DNA from: Crocinitomicaceae bacterium | GTDB taxonomy: Bacteria; Bacteroidota; Bacteroidia; Flavobacteriales_D; Crocinitomicaceae | Reading direction: 5' to 3' | Length of the DNA stretch: 64,000 bases | Assembly: GCA_018402525.1 (NCBI GenBank) | Contig: JAGYIR010000007.1 | Span: 62,001 to 126,000, forward strand | In this document: piece by piece, positions 24,887 through 33,981 of the stretch | How the letters are laid out: each line of letters starts with the position of its first letter | How positions within the stretch are numbered: position 1 is the first letter of the stretch | Program-made: the position numbers and the translations under genes | Notes under the pieces: generated by a model | What the model saw: the letters and a program-made list of their open reading frames with translations, nothing else | Database searches by the model: none | Told to the model about the DNA's origin: nothing

Positions 24887-25687
24887 ATGAAAGGAAAAGT
24901 ATGCGTTATTACAGGTTCAACACAAGGTATTGGACTTCGAACAGCAGAGCGATTATTGGAAAAAGGTGCGCAGGTGGTAATCAACTCGCGCAACAAACAG
25001 AAGGTGGAAGAGGTCACCAAACGATTGAGAAATCAAGGACATGATGTGTTAGGAATAGCAGGTGATGTTTCAGACATCGATTTCTGTCGTGAACTATGCG
25101 TTGCTGCTGTAAACCGATTCGGGAAAATAGATTACCTGATCAACAATGCGGGAATATCTGCAAAGGGAACTATTCACAACACACGGGCGGAAGTGTATGA
25201 AATGCTTTACCGTGTCAATGTGCTCGGCAGTATTTTTCCAACGATGGCGCTGTTACCTGAAATCAAGAAAACCAATGGAGGTGTGATATTCATCTCTAGT
25301 TTAGCGGGAATTATAGGTTTACCCAGTTACGCAGCTTACTCTGGATCGAAACGCTCCATTGTCAGTTTGGCGGAGAGTTTTAGAAATGAGCTTGTCGATG
25401 ACGGTGTTTTTGTGGGAGTCAATTATCCCGGTTTTACAGAAAATGACGCTGCCAAAACGACCATCAACACAGAAGGTGAAGCGATTGTTATAAAAAAACG
25501 AACGGATGTCAAAGTAGAGCCATTGGATCAAACCGTGGATCGTATCTTGTATCAAATTGAAAAGCGGAAATTCCGTGTATATTCCTCCTCGAAAGGAAGG
25601 ATCATTCAATGGATGTACCGCTTTCTGCCGAGTGTTTCGCTCTATGCAATCAAACGAAACCGAAGAAAAATTATGGATATGGAGTAG
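24887..25687 (+). CDS. Short-chain dehydrogenase/reductase
   Basis: Classical SDR, 266 residues: cofactor motif GSTQGIGL at residues 10-17, NNAG near 85, catalytic Ser in FISSLAG and Tyr/Lys in YSGSK near 155. The C-terminus is basic and hydrophobic (GRIIQWMYRFLPSVSLYAIK), suggesting membrane association as in lipid-modifying SDRs such as 3-ketosphinganine-reductase-like enzymes. This similarity is tentative. Linked with the extended SDR upstream, separated by 6 bases. Confidence 0.82.
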   Translation: MKGKVCVITGSTQGIGLRTAERLLEKGAQVVINSRNKQKVEEVTKRLRNQGHDVLGIAGDVSDIDFCRELCVAAVNRFGKIDYLINNAGISAKGTIHNTRAEVYEMLYRVNVLGSIFPTMALLPEIKKTNGGVIFISSLAGIIGLPSYAAYSGSKRSIVSLAESFRNELVDDGVFVGVNYPGFTENDAAKTTINTEGEAIVIKKRTDVKVEPLDQTVDRILYQIEKRKFRVYSSSKGRIIQWMYRFLPSVSLYAIKRNRRKIMDME

Positions 25688-25806
25688 TTTTATGATTCAT
25701 CCTTTTGGAATTCATTCTGTACATAAAATTAGCCTCAAATTATACGTGCACCTTCCATATAAATACCTACATTAGCACGACCATGCGCTAACATAAATTT
25801 TGTGTT

Positions 25807-27081
25807 ATGGAAATACATATTGCCAAAAGTTCAAACGAACGCATCGTCATTATCGGAGGTGGATTTGGAGGGTTGCAACTTGCTACCAAGCTCGCTAAAG
25901 GAAATTACCAAGTCGTGCTGATTGATAAAAACAACTTTCATCAGTTTCAACCGCTGTTTTATCAGGTAGCGACTTCGGGCTTGGAACCCAGTTCTATTAT
26001 TTTTCCTTACCGGAAGATTTTTCAAAAGCAAGCACGTTTTCATTTTCGCATGGCGGAAGTCGAAATGGTGATTCCAGAAAAAAATGAAATTAAAACGAGC
26101 ATTGGGAGCTTGAGTTATGATTACCTCATTGTAGCGACTGGTGCGGGAAATAATTTCTTTGGAAATGCCGAGATTGAAACCCATGCCTTACCGATGAAAA
26201 GCATCAACGAATCGTTGCGTTTGCGAAACATCATTTTGGAAAGGTTTGAAGAGTCGCTTTCACACGAAAACGAAGATCGTGATCAATTTTTAACGTTTGT
26301 GATTGCTGGGGCAGGGCCAACAGGGGTTGAATTGGCAGGAACGTTAGCAGAAATGAAACGCTTCGTTTTACCAAAGGATTATCCTGAACTGAATTTCGAT
26401 CGCATGAAAATTATGTTGATTGAAGGCGCAGATCGGGTATTGAACGCCATGAAAACGGATTCATCAATAAAAGCGCTTCAGTACCTCCAGCAACTGGGTG
26501 TCGATGTTCGATTATCGACACTGGTGAATAGTTACGATGGTTCCAAGATTGAATTGAACAACAATCAAGTCATTGCTACCAAAACACTAATTTGGGCGGC
26601 TGGAATTCAGGGAAATTTTCTGAAAGGACTCCCAAATGAAACAAAATTGCGAGGAAATCGCATAGCCGTGGATCGCTACAATAAAGTACAGAGAACAGAG
26701 AACATTTATGCCATCGGTGATGTTGCCAGCGTTGTCGGTGATGAACTCTATCCAAACGGTCACCCGCAATTGGCACAAGCAGCAATTCAACAGGGAAAAA
26801 ACCTAGCAAAGAATTTTATCGCCATTCAAAAGGGAAAAGAAATGCGACAATTTTCCTACAAGAATTTAGGCTCCATGGCTACGATTGGAAGAAATAAAGC
26901 GGTAGTTGAGTTGCCTAACCGAAATTTCAGCGGATTCTTCGCGTGGATAGTATGGATGCTGGTGCACTTACGCTCCATTCTCGGCATCAAGAACAAATGG
27001 ATTGTTTTCATGAACTGGGTGTGGAATTACTTTACGTATAATTTGTCACTGCGATTGATTATTAAGCGGAAAGATGTCTAA
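25807..27081 (+). CDS. ndh: Type II NADH dehydrogenase (NDH-2)
   Basis: Single-subunit, non-proton-pumping NADH:quinone oxidoreductase on the inner face of the membrane. FAD motif GGGFGGLQLATKLA (residues 17-30), characteristic FHQFQPLFYQVATSGLEP (about 50-67), NADH motif AGAGPTGVELAG near 172, and YAIGDVA near 300. The C-terminal part carries hydrophobic segments (FFAWIVWMLVHLRSILGI) for membrane anchoring. 424 residues, full length. Stand-alone gene. Confidence 0.9.
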   Translation: MEIHIAKSSNERIVIIGGGFGGLQLATKLAKGNYQVVLIDKNNFHQFQPLFYQVATSGLEPSSIIFPYRKIFQKQARFHFRMAEVEMVIPEKNEIKTSIGSLSYDYLIVATGAGNNFFGNAEIETHALPMKSINESLRLRNIILERFEESLSHENEDRDQFLTFVIAGAGPTGVELAGTLAEMKRFVLPKDYPELNFDRMKIMLIEGADRVLNAMKTDSSIKALQYLQQLGVDVRLSTLVNSYDGSKIELNNNQVIATKTLIWAAGIQGNFLKGLPNETKLRGNRIAVDRYNKVQRTENIYAIGDVASVVGDELYPNGHPQLAQAAIQQGKNLAKNFIAIQKGKEMRQFSYKNLGSMATIGRNKAVVELPNRNFSGFFAWIVWMLVHLRSILGIKNKWIVFMNWVWNYFTYNLSLRLIIKRKDV

Positions 27082-27214
27082 TCAACAGGACAAATTCACC
27101 AGTGTATTTAGCAAATTCCTTCTGTCGCTCATTTAAAATATCCCGTGTAAACTATTTCATTTTCAAATTTTTTGCACGTTATTTGAAATGCGATTTGTGC
27201 TAAATCAAAAAACT

Positions 27215-28171
27215 ATGAAACCTTTTTATCTATTTCTTTCGGTTTTACTCGTGCTGATAAGTTGTAAAACCTCGTTTAGAATTTCTGTTCAAGAACCTCC
27301 TAGAGTAAAAATTTCTACTGAAGTTACGCGTCTCGGTACCGTCAATAATGTGACGAAGGAAAATTCTCCCGAAAAAGTGATTACAGAAATAATCGCCTCG
27401 CAAAGTATTAACGGCAATGTTGTTGCTGCAGAAAATGCTACAGAAGGTTTGCTGCGGGGTATAGAGCGTTCCAATAATTTAAGTACAGAAATTGTGGAAC
27501 CACAGCCTTTGACGAACGGGGGTGTTCCGAACTGGCCGTATATTGATAGCCTGTGTGCTGCACGTGAAATTCATGCGCTGATTGAATTGACCGAAGTCAA
27601 AACTATTTCTCCCGTCGGAGGAAGCGTTTTGGCGAATGCGACGGGCCAAAATTCAACACAGTTGGAAGGTTACTTGTATTCTAATGTGTACATAGCTAAT
27701 ACACATGAACAAATTGAGCGACTCCAGATCCGAAGGTTTTATACAATTCCCCTAAGTGGGAGCACAAACATTATCGCAGTATTAAATGATGTTCAGCGAA
27801 AGCAACAATATTACAGAGCCTTGGGCTTCGAATTGGGTTTCGGAACTGGGCAGCTCTTTTATCCAAAATGGGTATGGGTAGGCCGATCGTATTACACCAA
27901 AGGAACTTCAGGACTGAAACGAGCAAAAAACATGATTCGTCAAGGAAACTGGGACATTGCCGAAAAGCAATTACTGATCGATATCGACCATCCAAAAGAA
28001 AAAATGCGTGGACGGGTGCTTTACAATCTTGCGCTCGTTAAAGAAGGTCAAGGCTTTTTGGATGACGCAGTTATGTATGCTGAAAAATCCGCACTTGAAT
28101 GTGGAAACAAGCTGGCAAACGAATACCTAGTGCAACTAAGAGAAAGGCAACGATTACTACAATTCATGTAG
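27215..28171 (+). CDS. Lipoprotein, DUF6340-like with TPR end
   Basis: A 318-residue lipoprotein (MKPFYLFLSVLLVLISC, lipid Cys17). The segment EPPRVKISTEVTRLGTVNNV after the signal resembles the DUF6340 family of Bacteroidota lipoproteins, in which a PAP-V-like strand begins the mature protein. The C-terminus, ARGRVLYNLALVKEGQGFLD-like stretch near residue 280, is TPR-like. Function unknown. The frame is open to 27188, but the ATG at 27215 gives the lipoprotein signal. Family assignment is moderate. Confidence 0.6.
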   Translation: MKPFYLFLSVLLVLISCKTSFRISVQEPPRVKISTEVTRLGTVNNVTKENSPEKVITEIIASQSINGNVVAAENATEGLLRGIERSNNLSTEIVEPQPLTNGGVPNWPYIDSLCAAREIHALIELTEVKTISPVGGSVLANATGQNSTQLEGYLYSNVYIANTHEQIERLQIRRFYTIPLSGSTNIIAVLNDVQRKQQYYRALGFELGFGTGQLFYPKWVWVGRSYYTKGTSGLKRAKNMIRQGNWDIAEKQLLIDIDHPKEKMRGRVLYNLALVKEGQGFLDDAVMYAEKSALECGNKLANEYLVQLRERQRLLQFM

Positions 28172-28194
28172 TGTTTTTTGTCAAACCTTATAGG

Positions 28195-28887
28195 TCACAA
28201 CTCAACGAACCAGTTTAATGTTGTCCAAAAACTTTGCCTCGTCTGATTGTCAAAAAGTGAGTTGACTCTGTAATCCAGCCCCAATTCTATTTTGTGACGG
28301 TCATTTATTCCGTATCCCAATAGAGGAATCAATCGAATTTCAAGATCGTATTGGCCGGTTTGAACACTGTTTACATATTCATTGTTAAATTTCAGGTAGA
28401 ACTCTTTAACATCCACGGATTCTCCGTTCAGCGGGATTTCAGCCGTAAATCGGTAACGCAACCTGAAAATTGGTCGCTCAATGCTAGAAATAGTTTGATC
28501 GGCTAAAAAACGATGCGCCAATCGATAGCCCGACTTTCGTTGAACAGCCGTGTATTGTTGAATGATGCGATGAATAACTTCCCCGTTTTCAAGCCTAACC
28601 AGGTAACCTCCTGCCAATTTCCCGTTCAATCCGACTTTTTTTGCTGCCAACAAGGAGAGGTCGGTGAGCACGTAGCTGTAGTTCTCAAGCACAGAATCAT
28701 TCCAAAGTCCTCTTTGTAACAATTGACGGGATTCCAATTTCGAATTTAAGGACCAATCATTTTTTAACTTATAGTTAAAATTCACGGAGGGAAGAAGTCC
28801 TACTTGATACGTCTGCTGCGACAAAACATTTCCTGAGAACACAAGGAAAAACCCTACATAAAACCTATGTCTTCGCTTAATACTCAA
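28195..28887 (-). CDS. DUF2490 outer-membrane protein
   Basis: A 230-residue exported protein matching DUF2490: an N-terminal signal (RFYVGFFLVFSGNVLSQ), then strands with SLNSKLESRQLL, RLAHRFLADQTI and RLRYRFTAEIPL, and a C-terminal stretch KIELGLDYRVNSL. The pattern and length suggest an outer-membrane barrel that is often found beside polysaccharide or envelope genes. Overlaps the end of the next upstream gene (28877-29461) by 11 bases, so the two are co-translated. Confidence 0.72.
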   Translation of the reverse strand: MSIKRRHRFYVGFFLVFSGNVLSQQTYQVGLLPSVNFNYKLKNDWSLNSKLESRQLLQRGLWNDSVLENYSYVLTDLSLLAAKKVGLNGKLAGGYLVRLENGEVIHRIIQQYTAVQRKSGYRLAHRFLADQTISSIERPIFRLRYRFTAEIPLNGESVDVKEFYLKFNNEYVNSVQTGQYDLEIRLIPLLGYGINDRHKIELGLDYRVNSLFDNQTRQSFWTTLNWFVEL

Positions 28888-29461
28888 GGTGACTGCTATT
28901 TTTGAAGATGATTTTAGACGTTGAAGTTACCGCACCTGTATCGCCAAAAACATACTCAAAGAGACAAATGTTTTCTGTCGATTTACACCTTACAATGAGC
29001 TCGTAACTAACCGATATCCCAGAAATGACTTCCTCAGAATTCAACTGTTTTAGTAATAGGTTGTGACTTCCTTGGTACTGAATCTGAATTTTCTCAATGT
29101 CGTATTTTAGGCAATCATTTTCCAGCTGAGTGCTGATCGAATTCATTAACCCGGAAGGAATCTTCTTTTCCCTTATTTCAATCTCAACATCCTCAATGAC
29201 CCCAAGTGTATCAAACTCAATACTGTATTTTTTCTTGTGCCATTTAAATTTGGCCTCAACACTGTTGCCCTTCAGCCCTTCCTCAAGGTACCATTTTACG
29301 TTACACTTGATTGGCAATGAATCTATAAACTGCACTGCCTTAGTGGGGACGTCTTGCTCCTTCATGCGACTCTCCTTTTCAAACTTTTCTTGTGCACATA
29401 ATGGCACTGTGAAAAGTACTATCAATCCTAGGGAAACATAGAATTTTAAACAAAAAAACAT
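28877..29461 (-). CDS. Unrecognised secreted protein
   Basis: A 194-residue exported protein (signal MFFCLKFYVSLGLIVLFTVPLCAQ) with no motif I recognise; the IEFDTLGVIEDVEIEI part looks like PepSY-type beta strands, but that is weak. It lies in front of the DUF2490 gene with an 11-base overlap, suggesting a pair acting together in the envelope. A near-consensus -7 element TACCTTCG (29483-29490, minus) lies 21 bases before the ATG. Confidence 0.55.
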   Translation of the reverse strand: MFFCLKFYVSLGLIVLFTVPLCAQEKFEKESRMKEQDVPTKAVQFIDSLPIKCNVKWYLEEGLKGNSVEAKFKWHKKKYSIEFDTLGVIEDVEIEIREKKIPSGLMNSISTQLENDCLKYDIEKIQIQYQGSHNLLLKQLNSEEVISGISVSYELIVRCKSTENICLFEYVFGDTGAVTSTSKIIFKNSSHLEY

Positions 29462-29710
29462 TGCATCTCATTTTATAATGTAACGAAGGTAATAATTAAG
29501 AGGAAAATTTATGTAACAATTTCTATGAGACAAGCCACCTTCACGCCCACTTAACATAGAGACACTGGAAAGATTTCATTCTCTTACACTTAAAATTTAG
29601 CGGCTACGGCTTCACTCGATTGTCACAATAGAGCGTTAACAAAATCATACGTTGCAGCTAACACCTTTTACACCAAATCTCCTTCTCTTTGTAGTGTTAA
29701 TCAAGGCGAC

Positions 29711-30523
29711 ATGAAAGATATTAAAGAATTACTCCGCTCCATCAAAGAAAATCAACTGGCGGTAAAAGAACACCGCGATGAATTGAACTACGCCAGTATT
29801 CTCCAACAAGGATTAATGCCGAAGCAGCGTCATTTTGACCGTGTTTTTGAAGAAAGCTTTTTCATTTATCAACCAAAGAACATTGTAAGTGGTGATTTTT
29901 ACTGGATTGGTGAGAAAAACGGAATTCGCTATTTTGCTAGTGCTGATTGTACAGGGCATGGTGTTCCAGCCGCGATGTTGTCCGTTCTTGCTTATTCATT
30001 GTTGAATTACGCGCTTTACAATGCCGATCTTATAACGCCTTCAGAAATACTGCAGAAAGTAGATCTTAAATTTATTGAATCGTTTGATTTCGACGGCTCA
30101 AAAGTCACCACGAATGATTGGATAGATATTTCCCTGTGCGCATTAGACATGGAAAACTCAAGTTTGACGTTCTGCGGAGCAAATAGAAAAGCCTTCGTTG
30201 TTTCTGAAAATACGAGTCAGGTATTGACTGGAAACCGCTATCCAATTGGTGGTTGGCAGGTGGAAAAATCCAGAACTTTTAGCGAACATACTATTCCTGT
30301 TGCTCAAGGAGATTGGATTTACCTCGGCTCGGATGGTTACCAAGATCAGTTTGGAGGTTTAACGGGAAAGAAATTAGGAAGTAAACAACTCCATCGATTG
30401 CTCAAATCGATTGCAAATTTACCCGCAGTCGACCAGCGTACGTTTCTAACTGAACACCTAGAATCTTGGAAAAACAACCACGAACAAACGGATGATATTT
30501 GTTTGTTGGGTGTGCGGGTTTAG
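29711..30523 (+). CDS. SpoIIE/PP2C-type serine phosphatase, stand-alone
   Basis: A 270-residue PPM/SpoIIE phosphatase. Metal-binding motifs: VSGDFYWIGEKNG near residue 59, ADCTGHGVPAAM near 78, YLGSDGYQDQFGG near 205 and the end motif TDDICLLGV near 262. The N-terminal 40 residues are a charged helix, with ASILQQGLMP being the linker commonly found between coiled coil and phosphatase. Likely dephosphorylates an anti-sigma-factor antagonist or related partner; none is nearby. Motifs match the C-terminal domain of the large sensor at 57781-62055. Confidence 0.85.
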   Translation: MKDIKELLRSIKENQLAVKEHRDELNYASILQQGLMPKQRHFDRVFEESFFIYQPKNIVSGDFYWIGEKNGIRYFASADCTGHGVPAAMLSVLAYSLLNYALYNADLITPSEILQKVDLKFIESFDFDGSKVTTNDWIDISLCALDMENSSLTFCGANRKAFVVSENTSQVLTGNRYPIGGWQVEKSRTFSEHTIPVAQGDWIYLGSDGYQDQFGGLTGKKLGSKQLHRLLKSIANLPAVDQRTFLTEHLESWKNNHEQTDDICLLGVRV

Positions 30524-30823
30524 GGGGTAACCAGTAGGAGTTTTACCGCAAAGTTTTACGCGGAGTTCCGCTGAGGTATTCGTGCAGCTTTTGTCAAATT
30601 AACCTCTGCGTAGGAATACTGGTAACAATTGATGTATCAAATAGTCTTATACAGTATACCCTCTCTGCGCAACTCTGCGTATACTTTGCGCAACTCCGCG
30701 GTTACCTTTTACCATCAACTTTACTTGATAACTCCGCTGTTAAACCCCAAAAAATCCCCTTTTCATGGTATTGGAATTTCACCCGCATCCACGTAGCTTT
30801 GAGAAAATAAAAACCCAGAAGCC
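30524..30823. other. Repetitive intergenic region
   Basis: A 300-base gap with no gene. It carries repeats of CTCTGCG and ACTCCGCG type (about 30600-30700), a GTAACCAGTA (30527-30536) and TACTGGTAAC (30617-30626) near-perfect inverted repeat with 80 bases between, and CGCGGAGTTCCGC-like palindromes. It looks like decayed dispersed-repeat DNA, and the following hemerythrin gene has no recognisable promoter in it. Confidence 0.45.
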
Positions 30824-31321
30824 ATGTTCATCGATCCATCCTCTTTTACAGTTCCCCATTCCGAAAGTCCTGGTAGTAAACCCAACCACTTATCTAATGC
30901 AACGCGCCAGGAAATTATCAATTATTTGACTGCTTCGCACCGTCGTTTTACCTACCAGTATATTCCCAACATTGAACAAAGCTTTCTAGGATTGATCAAA
31001 CTATCTCCGAACTCGCCGCGACTAACAACGCTGTTCAACTTATTTCTCAAATTTCAAACGGATCTTGAATTGCATGCGCATTTAGAAGAAGAGGTTCTCT
31101 ACAAAGCGTTTTTGTCCAATACCGAAAAAAAATACACGCACAATTTCTCCCACGAAGAGGAAGAGCCCTATCTGACAGAAATCATTTCACTTTTGGAAAA
31201 GCATCCTGAAGAGCATACAACGTTTTACAACGTGTTGTTGACGCAGCTGAAAAATTTCAATGCTGAACTAAAAGAGCATGCTTGGTTGGAAGAAAATATG
31301 GTGTGTAGTAGGATGAGGTGA
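30824..31321 (+). CDS. Hemerythrin-like domain protein
   Basis: A 165-residue four-helix protein of the hemerythrin/RIC (ScdA-like) group, which binds a di-iron centre and often repairs nitric-oxide- or oxygen-damaged Fe-S clusters. Candidate ligands are in TASHRRF (near residue 40), LELHAHLEEEVLYKAF (near 87), NFSHEEEEPYL (near 107) and LKEHAWLEENM near the end. No N-terminal ScdA domain is present. Sensing or storage of O2 or NO is inferred from the family only. Confidence 0.72.
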   Translation: MFIDPSSFTVPHSESPGSKPNHLSNATRQEIINYLTASHRRFTYQYIPNIEQSFLGLIKLSPNSPRLTTLFNLFLKFQTDLELHAHLEEEVLYKAFLSNTEKKYTHNFSHEEEEPYLTEIISLLEKHPEEHTTFYNVLLTQLKNFNAELKEHAWLEENMVCSRMR

Positions 31322-31446
31322 TGAAGGCTGTAAAATAAAGCTAGTTTTAAACCAAGTATTCCGAAGGATTACTACGCGTTAAAATCCCGTTGAACAGGGT
31401 ATTTTAACATTGTTATAATTTTCCCAATTTATTTCAATTGAAGCAC

Positions 31447-31479
31447 AGCCAAAACGGTGACAAAAACACTATTTTGGCT
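31447..31479. repeat. Inverted repeat pair 1 (AGCCAAAA-N17-TTTTGGCT)
   Basis: Perfect 8-base half-sites at 31447-31454 and 31472-31479 with 17 bases between. It is one of two such pairs in the leader of the ATPase-DUF234 gene, 65 bases upstream of the second. It looks like an operator for a dimeric DNA-binding protein. Confidence 0.6.
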
Positions 31480-31511
31480 ATACTTTAATTTCAATTTTTA
31501 TTTTTAAATGA

Positions 31512-31544
31512 AGCCAAAATGATAAATATTTCGTAGTTTTGGCT
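31512..31544. repeat. Inverted repeat pair 2 (AGCCAAAA-N17-TTTTGGCT)
   Basis: The same 8-base half-sites, again 17 bases apart (31512-31519, 31537-31544). Its right half-site overlaps the candidate -7 element TAGTTTTG at 31534-31541, so a protein bound there would block transcription of the ATPase gene. Confidence 0.6.
31534..31541 (+). promoter_or_regulatory. -7 element of the ATPase gene (TAGTTTTG)
   Basis: TAGTTTTG fits TAnnTTTG and ends 22 bases before the ATG at 31564. It lies inside the second AGCCAAAA inverted repeat. No good -33 TTG is present. Confidence 0.45.
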
Positions 31545-31563
31545 GAACTTCATAAATATATTT

Positions 31564-32973
31564 ATGCCTAGAAAAATCATAGGAAGAGAATTAGAGAAAG
31601 AAAAACTAGGAGAAGCATTAACAACTCAAAGGTCGGAGTTGATAGCAGTTTATGGACGAAGAAGGATAGGTAAAACCTTTCTAGTAAGAGAATATTATTC
31701 CAAGAACATCCTATTTAGTTTTTCAGGTCTACGAAATGGAACTCGTCCAGATCAAATTGAGAATTTCATGCTTGAGTTGAAAGAATTCACTGACAAATTT
31801 AACGATGAAAAACCAGAGAATTGGCTTCAAGCTTTCAGCATACTCAAACAATACCTAAAAAGTATAAGAGAAACAAAAAAAAAGAAAGTCATATTCATAG
31901 ATGAGTTTCCTTGGGTTGACACATTAAGGTCAGGATTCCTTCCTGCATTTGAGAATTTCTGGAATACCTACTGCACAACAAGAAATGATCTAATTGTAGT
32001 TATCTGTGGTTCAGCAGCATCATACATGATTAAAAAAATCATAAAAAATCGAGGCGGTTTACACAATAGGATTACGAGAAAAATCAAATTAACTCCTTTT
32101 CAATTGAAAGAGGTGAAGGAATTTTTCGAGAATAAAAAAATTGACCTTCCTGAAATTGAGATTCTAAAAATATACATGGCTCTCGGAGGAGTCCCAGAAT
32201 ATCTAGAAAACGTCAAAGTAGGAGATTCATCAGTTACTGCAATTGATCGTCTATGCTTCCAAAAAGGCGCTCAACTTGAGTATGAATTTGATGAAGTCTT
32301 TAAATCTCTTTTTGAGGAGGGATCATATCATGAACAGATCATCCAGTCTTTATCCAAAGGCCCAAAGAAAGGAATGCTCAGAGATGAAATACTAAAAGAT
32401 CAAGGACTCAGTTCAGGAGGGCAGTTTACAAAATCTATGAATGAATTGATAGAATCCGGTTTTGTCGAGAAGTATAAATCCTATCGAGAGAATAGAAAAA
32501 CAACACTTTATCGGATTTTTGATGAGTTCTGTCTATTTCATTTACAGTTCATTAGCCCATTTAAAGGAAATACTTGGGCACGACTTTACACTAAAAAGGA
32601 ATACGAATCTTGGAGCGGTTATACATTTGAAATGGTCTGTTACAAGCACGTTGATTGCATCAAGAGGGGGCTAAAATGTGACCAGATTAACTCTAAGAAC
32701 TACAGTTGGGGCAATCGCAACGCGCAAGTTGATCTTGTTATTGATCGAGATGATGCTATTATTAATCTATGCGAAATCAAATTCTACAATGACACGTTCA
32801 AAATAGACGCTAATTATGCAAATAACTTGCGTAATAAAGAAACTCATTTTAGAACAGAAACAAGTACCAGAAAGGGCATCAATACTGTAATGCTTACGAC
32901 ATGGGGTATTACAGGAAAACATGCTGTTGGACTGGTAACAAATAGTCTGACAAAGGAATGCCTGTTTAACTGA
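31564..32973 (+). CDS. AAA ATPase with DUF234/PD-(D/E)XK-like C-terminus
   Basis: A 469-residue ATPase of the ATPase_2/DUF234 type (pfam01637 plus pfam03008). Walker A GRRRIGKT (near residue 30), Walker B KVIFIDEFPWVD (near 114), then a winged-helix-like middle (LRDEILKDQGLSSGGQFTKS). The C-terminal domain has QVDLVIDRDD (near 389) and CEIKF (near 405), the D and ExK elements of a PD-(D/E)XK nuclease fold. Proteins of this type are scattered in bacteria and archaea, with a still undefined role; nuclease activity is not proven. Twin inverted repeats in its leader suggest regulation. Confidence 0.8.
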   Translation: MPRKIIGRELEKEKLGEALTTQRSELIAVYGRRRIGKTFLVREYYSKNILFSFSGLRNGTRPDQIENFMLELKEFTDKFNDEKPENWLQAFSILKQYLKSIRETKKKKVIFIDEFPWVDTLRSGFLPAFENFWNTYCTTRNDLIVVICGSAASYMIKKIIKNRGGLHNRITRKIKLTPFQLKEVKEFFENKKIDLPEIEILKIYMALGGVPEYLENVKVGDSSVTAIDRLCFQKGAQLEYEFDEVFKSLFEEGSYHEQIIQSLSKGPKKGMLRDEILKDQGLSSGGQFTKSMNELIESGFVEKYKSYRENRKTTLYRIFDEFCLFHLQFISPFKGNTWARLYTKKEYESWSGYTFEMVCYKHVDCIKRGLKCDQINSKNYSWGNRNAQVDLVIDRDDAIINLCEIKFYNDTFKIDANYANNLRNKETHFRTETSTRKGINTVMLTTWGITGKHAVGLVTNSLTKECLFN

Positions 32974-33056
32974 AGAATAGCGCGTTTACAAGTTTACACC
33001 CCGCTCTGCTGAATAAAAAGAACATCCGCGAAAAAATGCACGCTAAATAACACCCA

Positions 33057-33965
33057 TTAATTCTGTTGTCGATACTCCAGTGGTGTCATTCCCGTTTTTT
33101 TCTTAAACAGGCGACCAAAATAATGCGGGTAATTAAAACCCAATTCATAAGCAATTCCACTGATTGAATCCGTCTCCCTTAACAACATGGTTTTCGCCTT
33201 GTCGATAACAAATTCACTGATCTGATCCTTGGCATTAAGTCCGGTTTCCTTCTTTAACACATCACTGAAATAATTGGACGACAAATGGACCTTCTCAGCA
33301 AAATACTCAACGTTGGGAATGCCCTTTTCACGCAATAAGCCCTTTTCAAAATAACCCTTTAATAAGGTGTGAAATTGACTGACAACATCTGAATTTTGTG
33401 CAGAACGCGTATTGAATTGACGTTCGTAATAACGTTGGGACAACTTCAGCAATAATTCAATCGTTGAGGAAATAACCGCTTGACTATGATTGTCAATGCG
33501 TTCGTAAATTTCATTTTTTATCAAGTTCACGCAATCCGTGATTGTCCTTTGTTCTGCGTCCGATAAATGCAAAGCTTCGTGTACGTCGTAGCTAAAAAAA
33601 TGATACGAATCAATGATTTGACCAAGGGCGGTATTTCGGATCAGGTCGGGATGAAAAAAAAGCATCCATCCATGGACTTCATTCTTCTTTTGCGTTTTGG
33701 TAATGGATTGCACCTGATTCGGGGCCGCAAAAAAAAGAACACCCTCATCAAAATCATAGGTGTTTCTTCCGTATTGCAGTCCGCAACTCCCATCTTTCAA
33801 TCCAATCGAATAGAGGCTACTGACGGTTTTCAGTCCCACATACGCTTCAGGTATTTCCCATTGCGAAACATCAATGATACTCACCAGCGGATGCTTCGGC
33901 TTTTCAAAACCGGACAGCTCGTGCAGCTGACTAATGGATTTTAGTTGAATGATTTCGTCCTTCAT
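33057..33965 (-). CDS. AraC-family transcription regulator
   Basis: A 302-residue AraC-type regulator. The N-terminal sensor domain (to about residue 190) has a cupin-like pattern (DEGVLFFAAPNQVQSI). The C-terminal double helix-turn-helix runs from about 210 to 300 and ends with the family signature SGIAYELGFNYPHYFGRLFKKKTGMTPLEYRQ (cited in parts). Located 16 bases after the SDR gene, which is probably the regulated partner as well as its co-transcript. Inducer unknown. Confidence 0.9.
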   Translation of the reverse strand: MKDEIIQLKSISQLHELSGFEKPKHPLVSIIDVSQWEIPEAYVGLKTVSSLYSIGLKDGSCGLQYGRNTYDFDEGVLFFAAPNQVQSITKTQKKNEVHGWMLFFHPDLIRNTALGQIIDSYHFFSYDVHEALHLSDAEQRTITDCVNLIKNEIYERIDNHSQAVISSTIELLLKLSQRYYERQFNTRSAQNSDVVSQFHTLLKGYFEKGLLREKGIPNVEYFAEKVHLSSNYFSDVLKKETGLNAKDQISEFVIDKAKTMLLRETDSISGIAYELGFNYPHYFGRLFKKKTGMTPLEYRQQN

Positions 33966-33981
33966 GTCCCTTAAATTAAGG

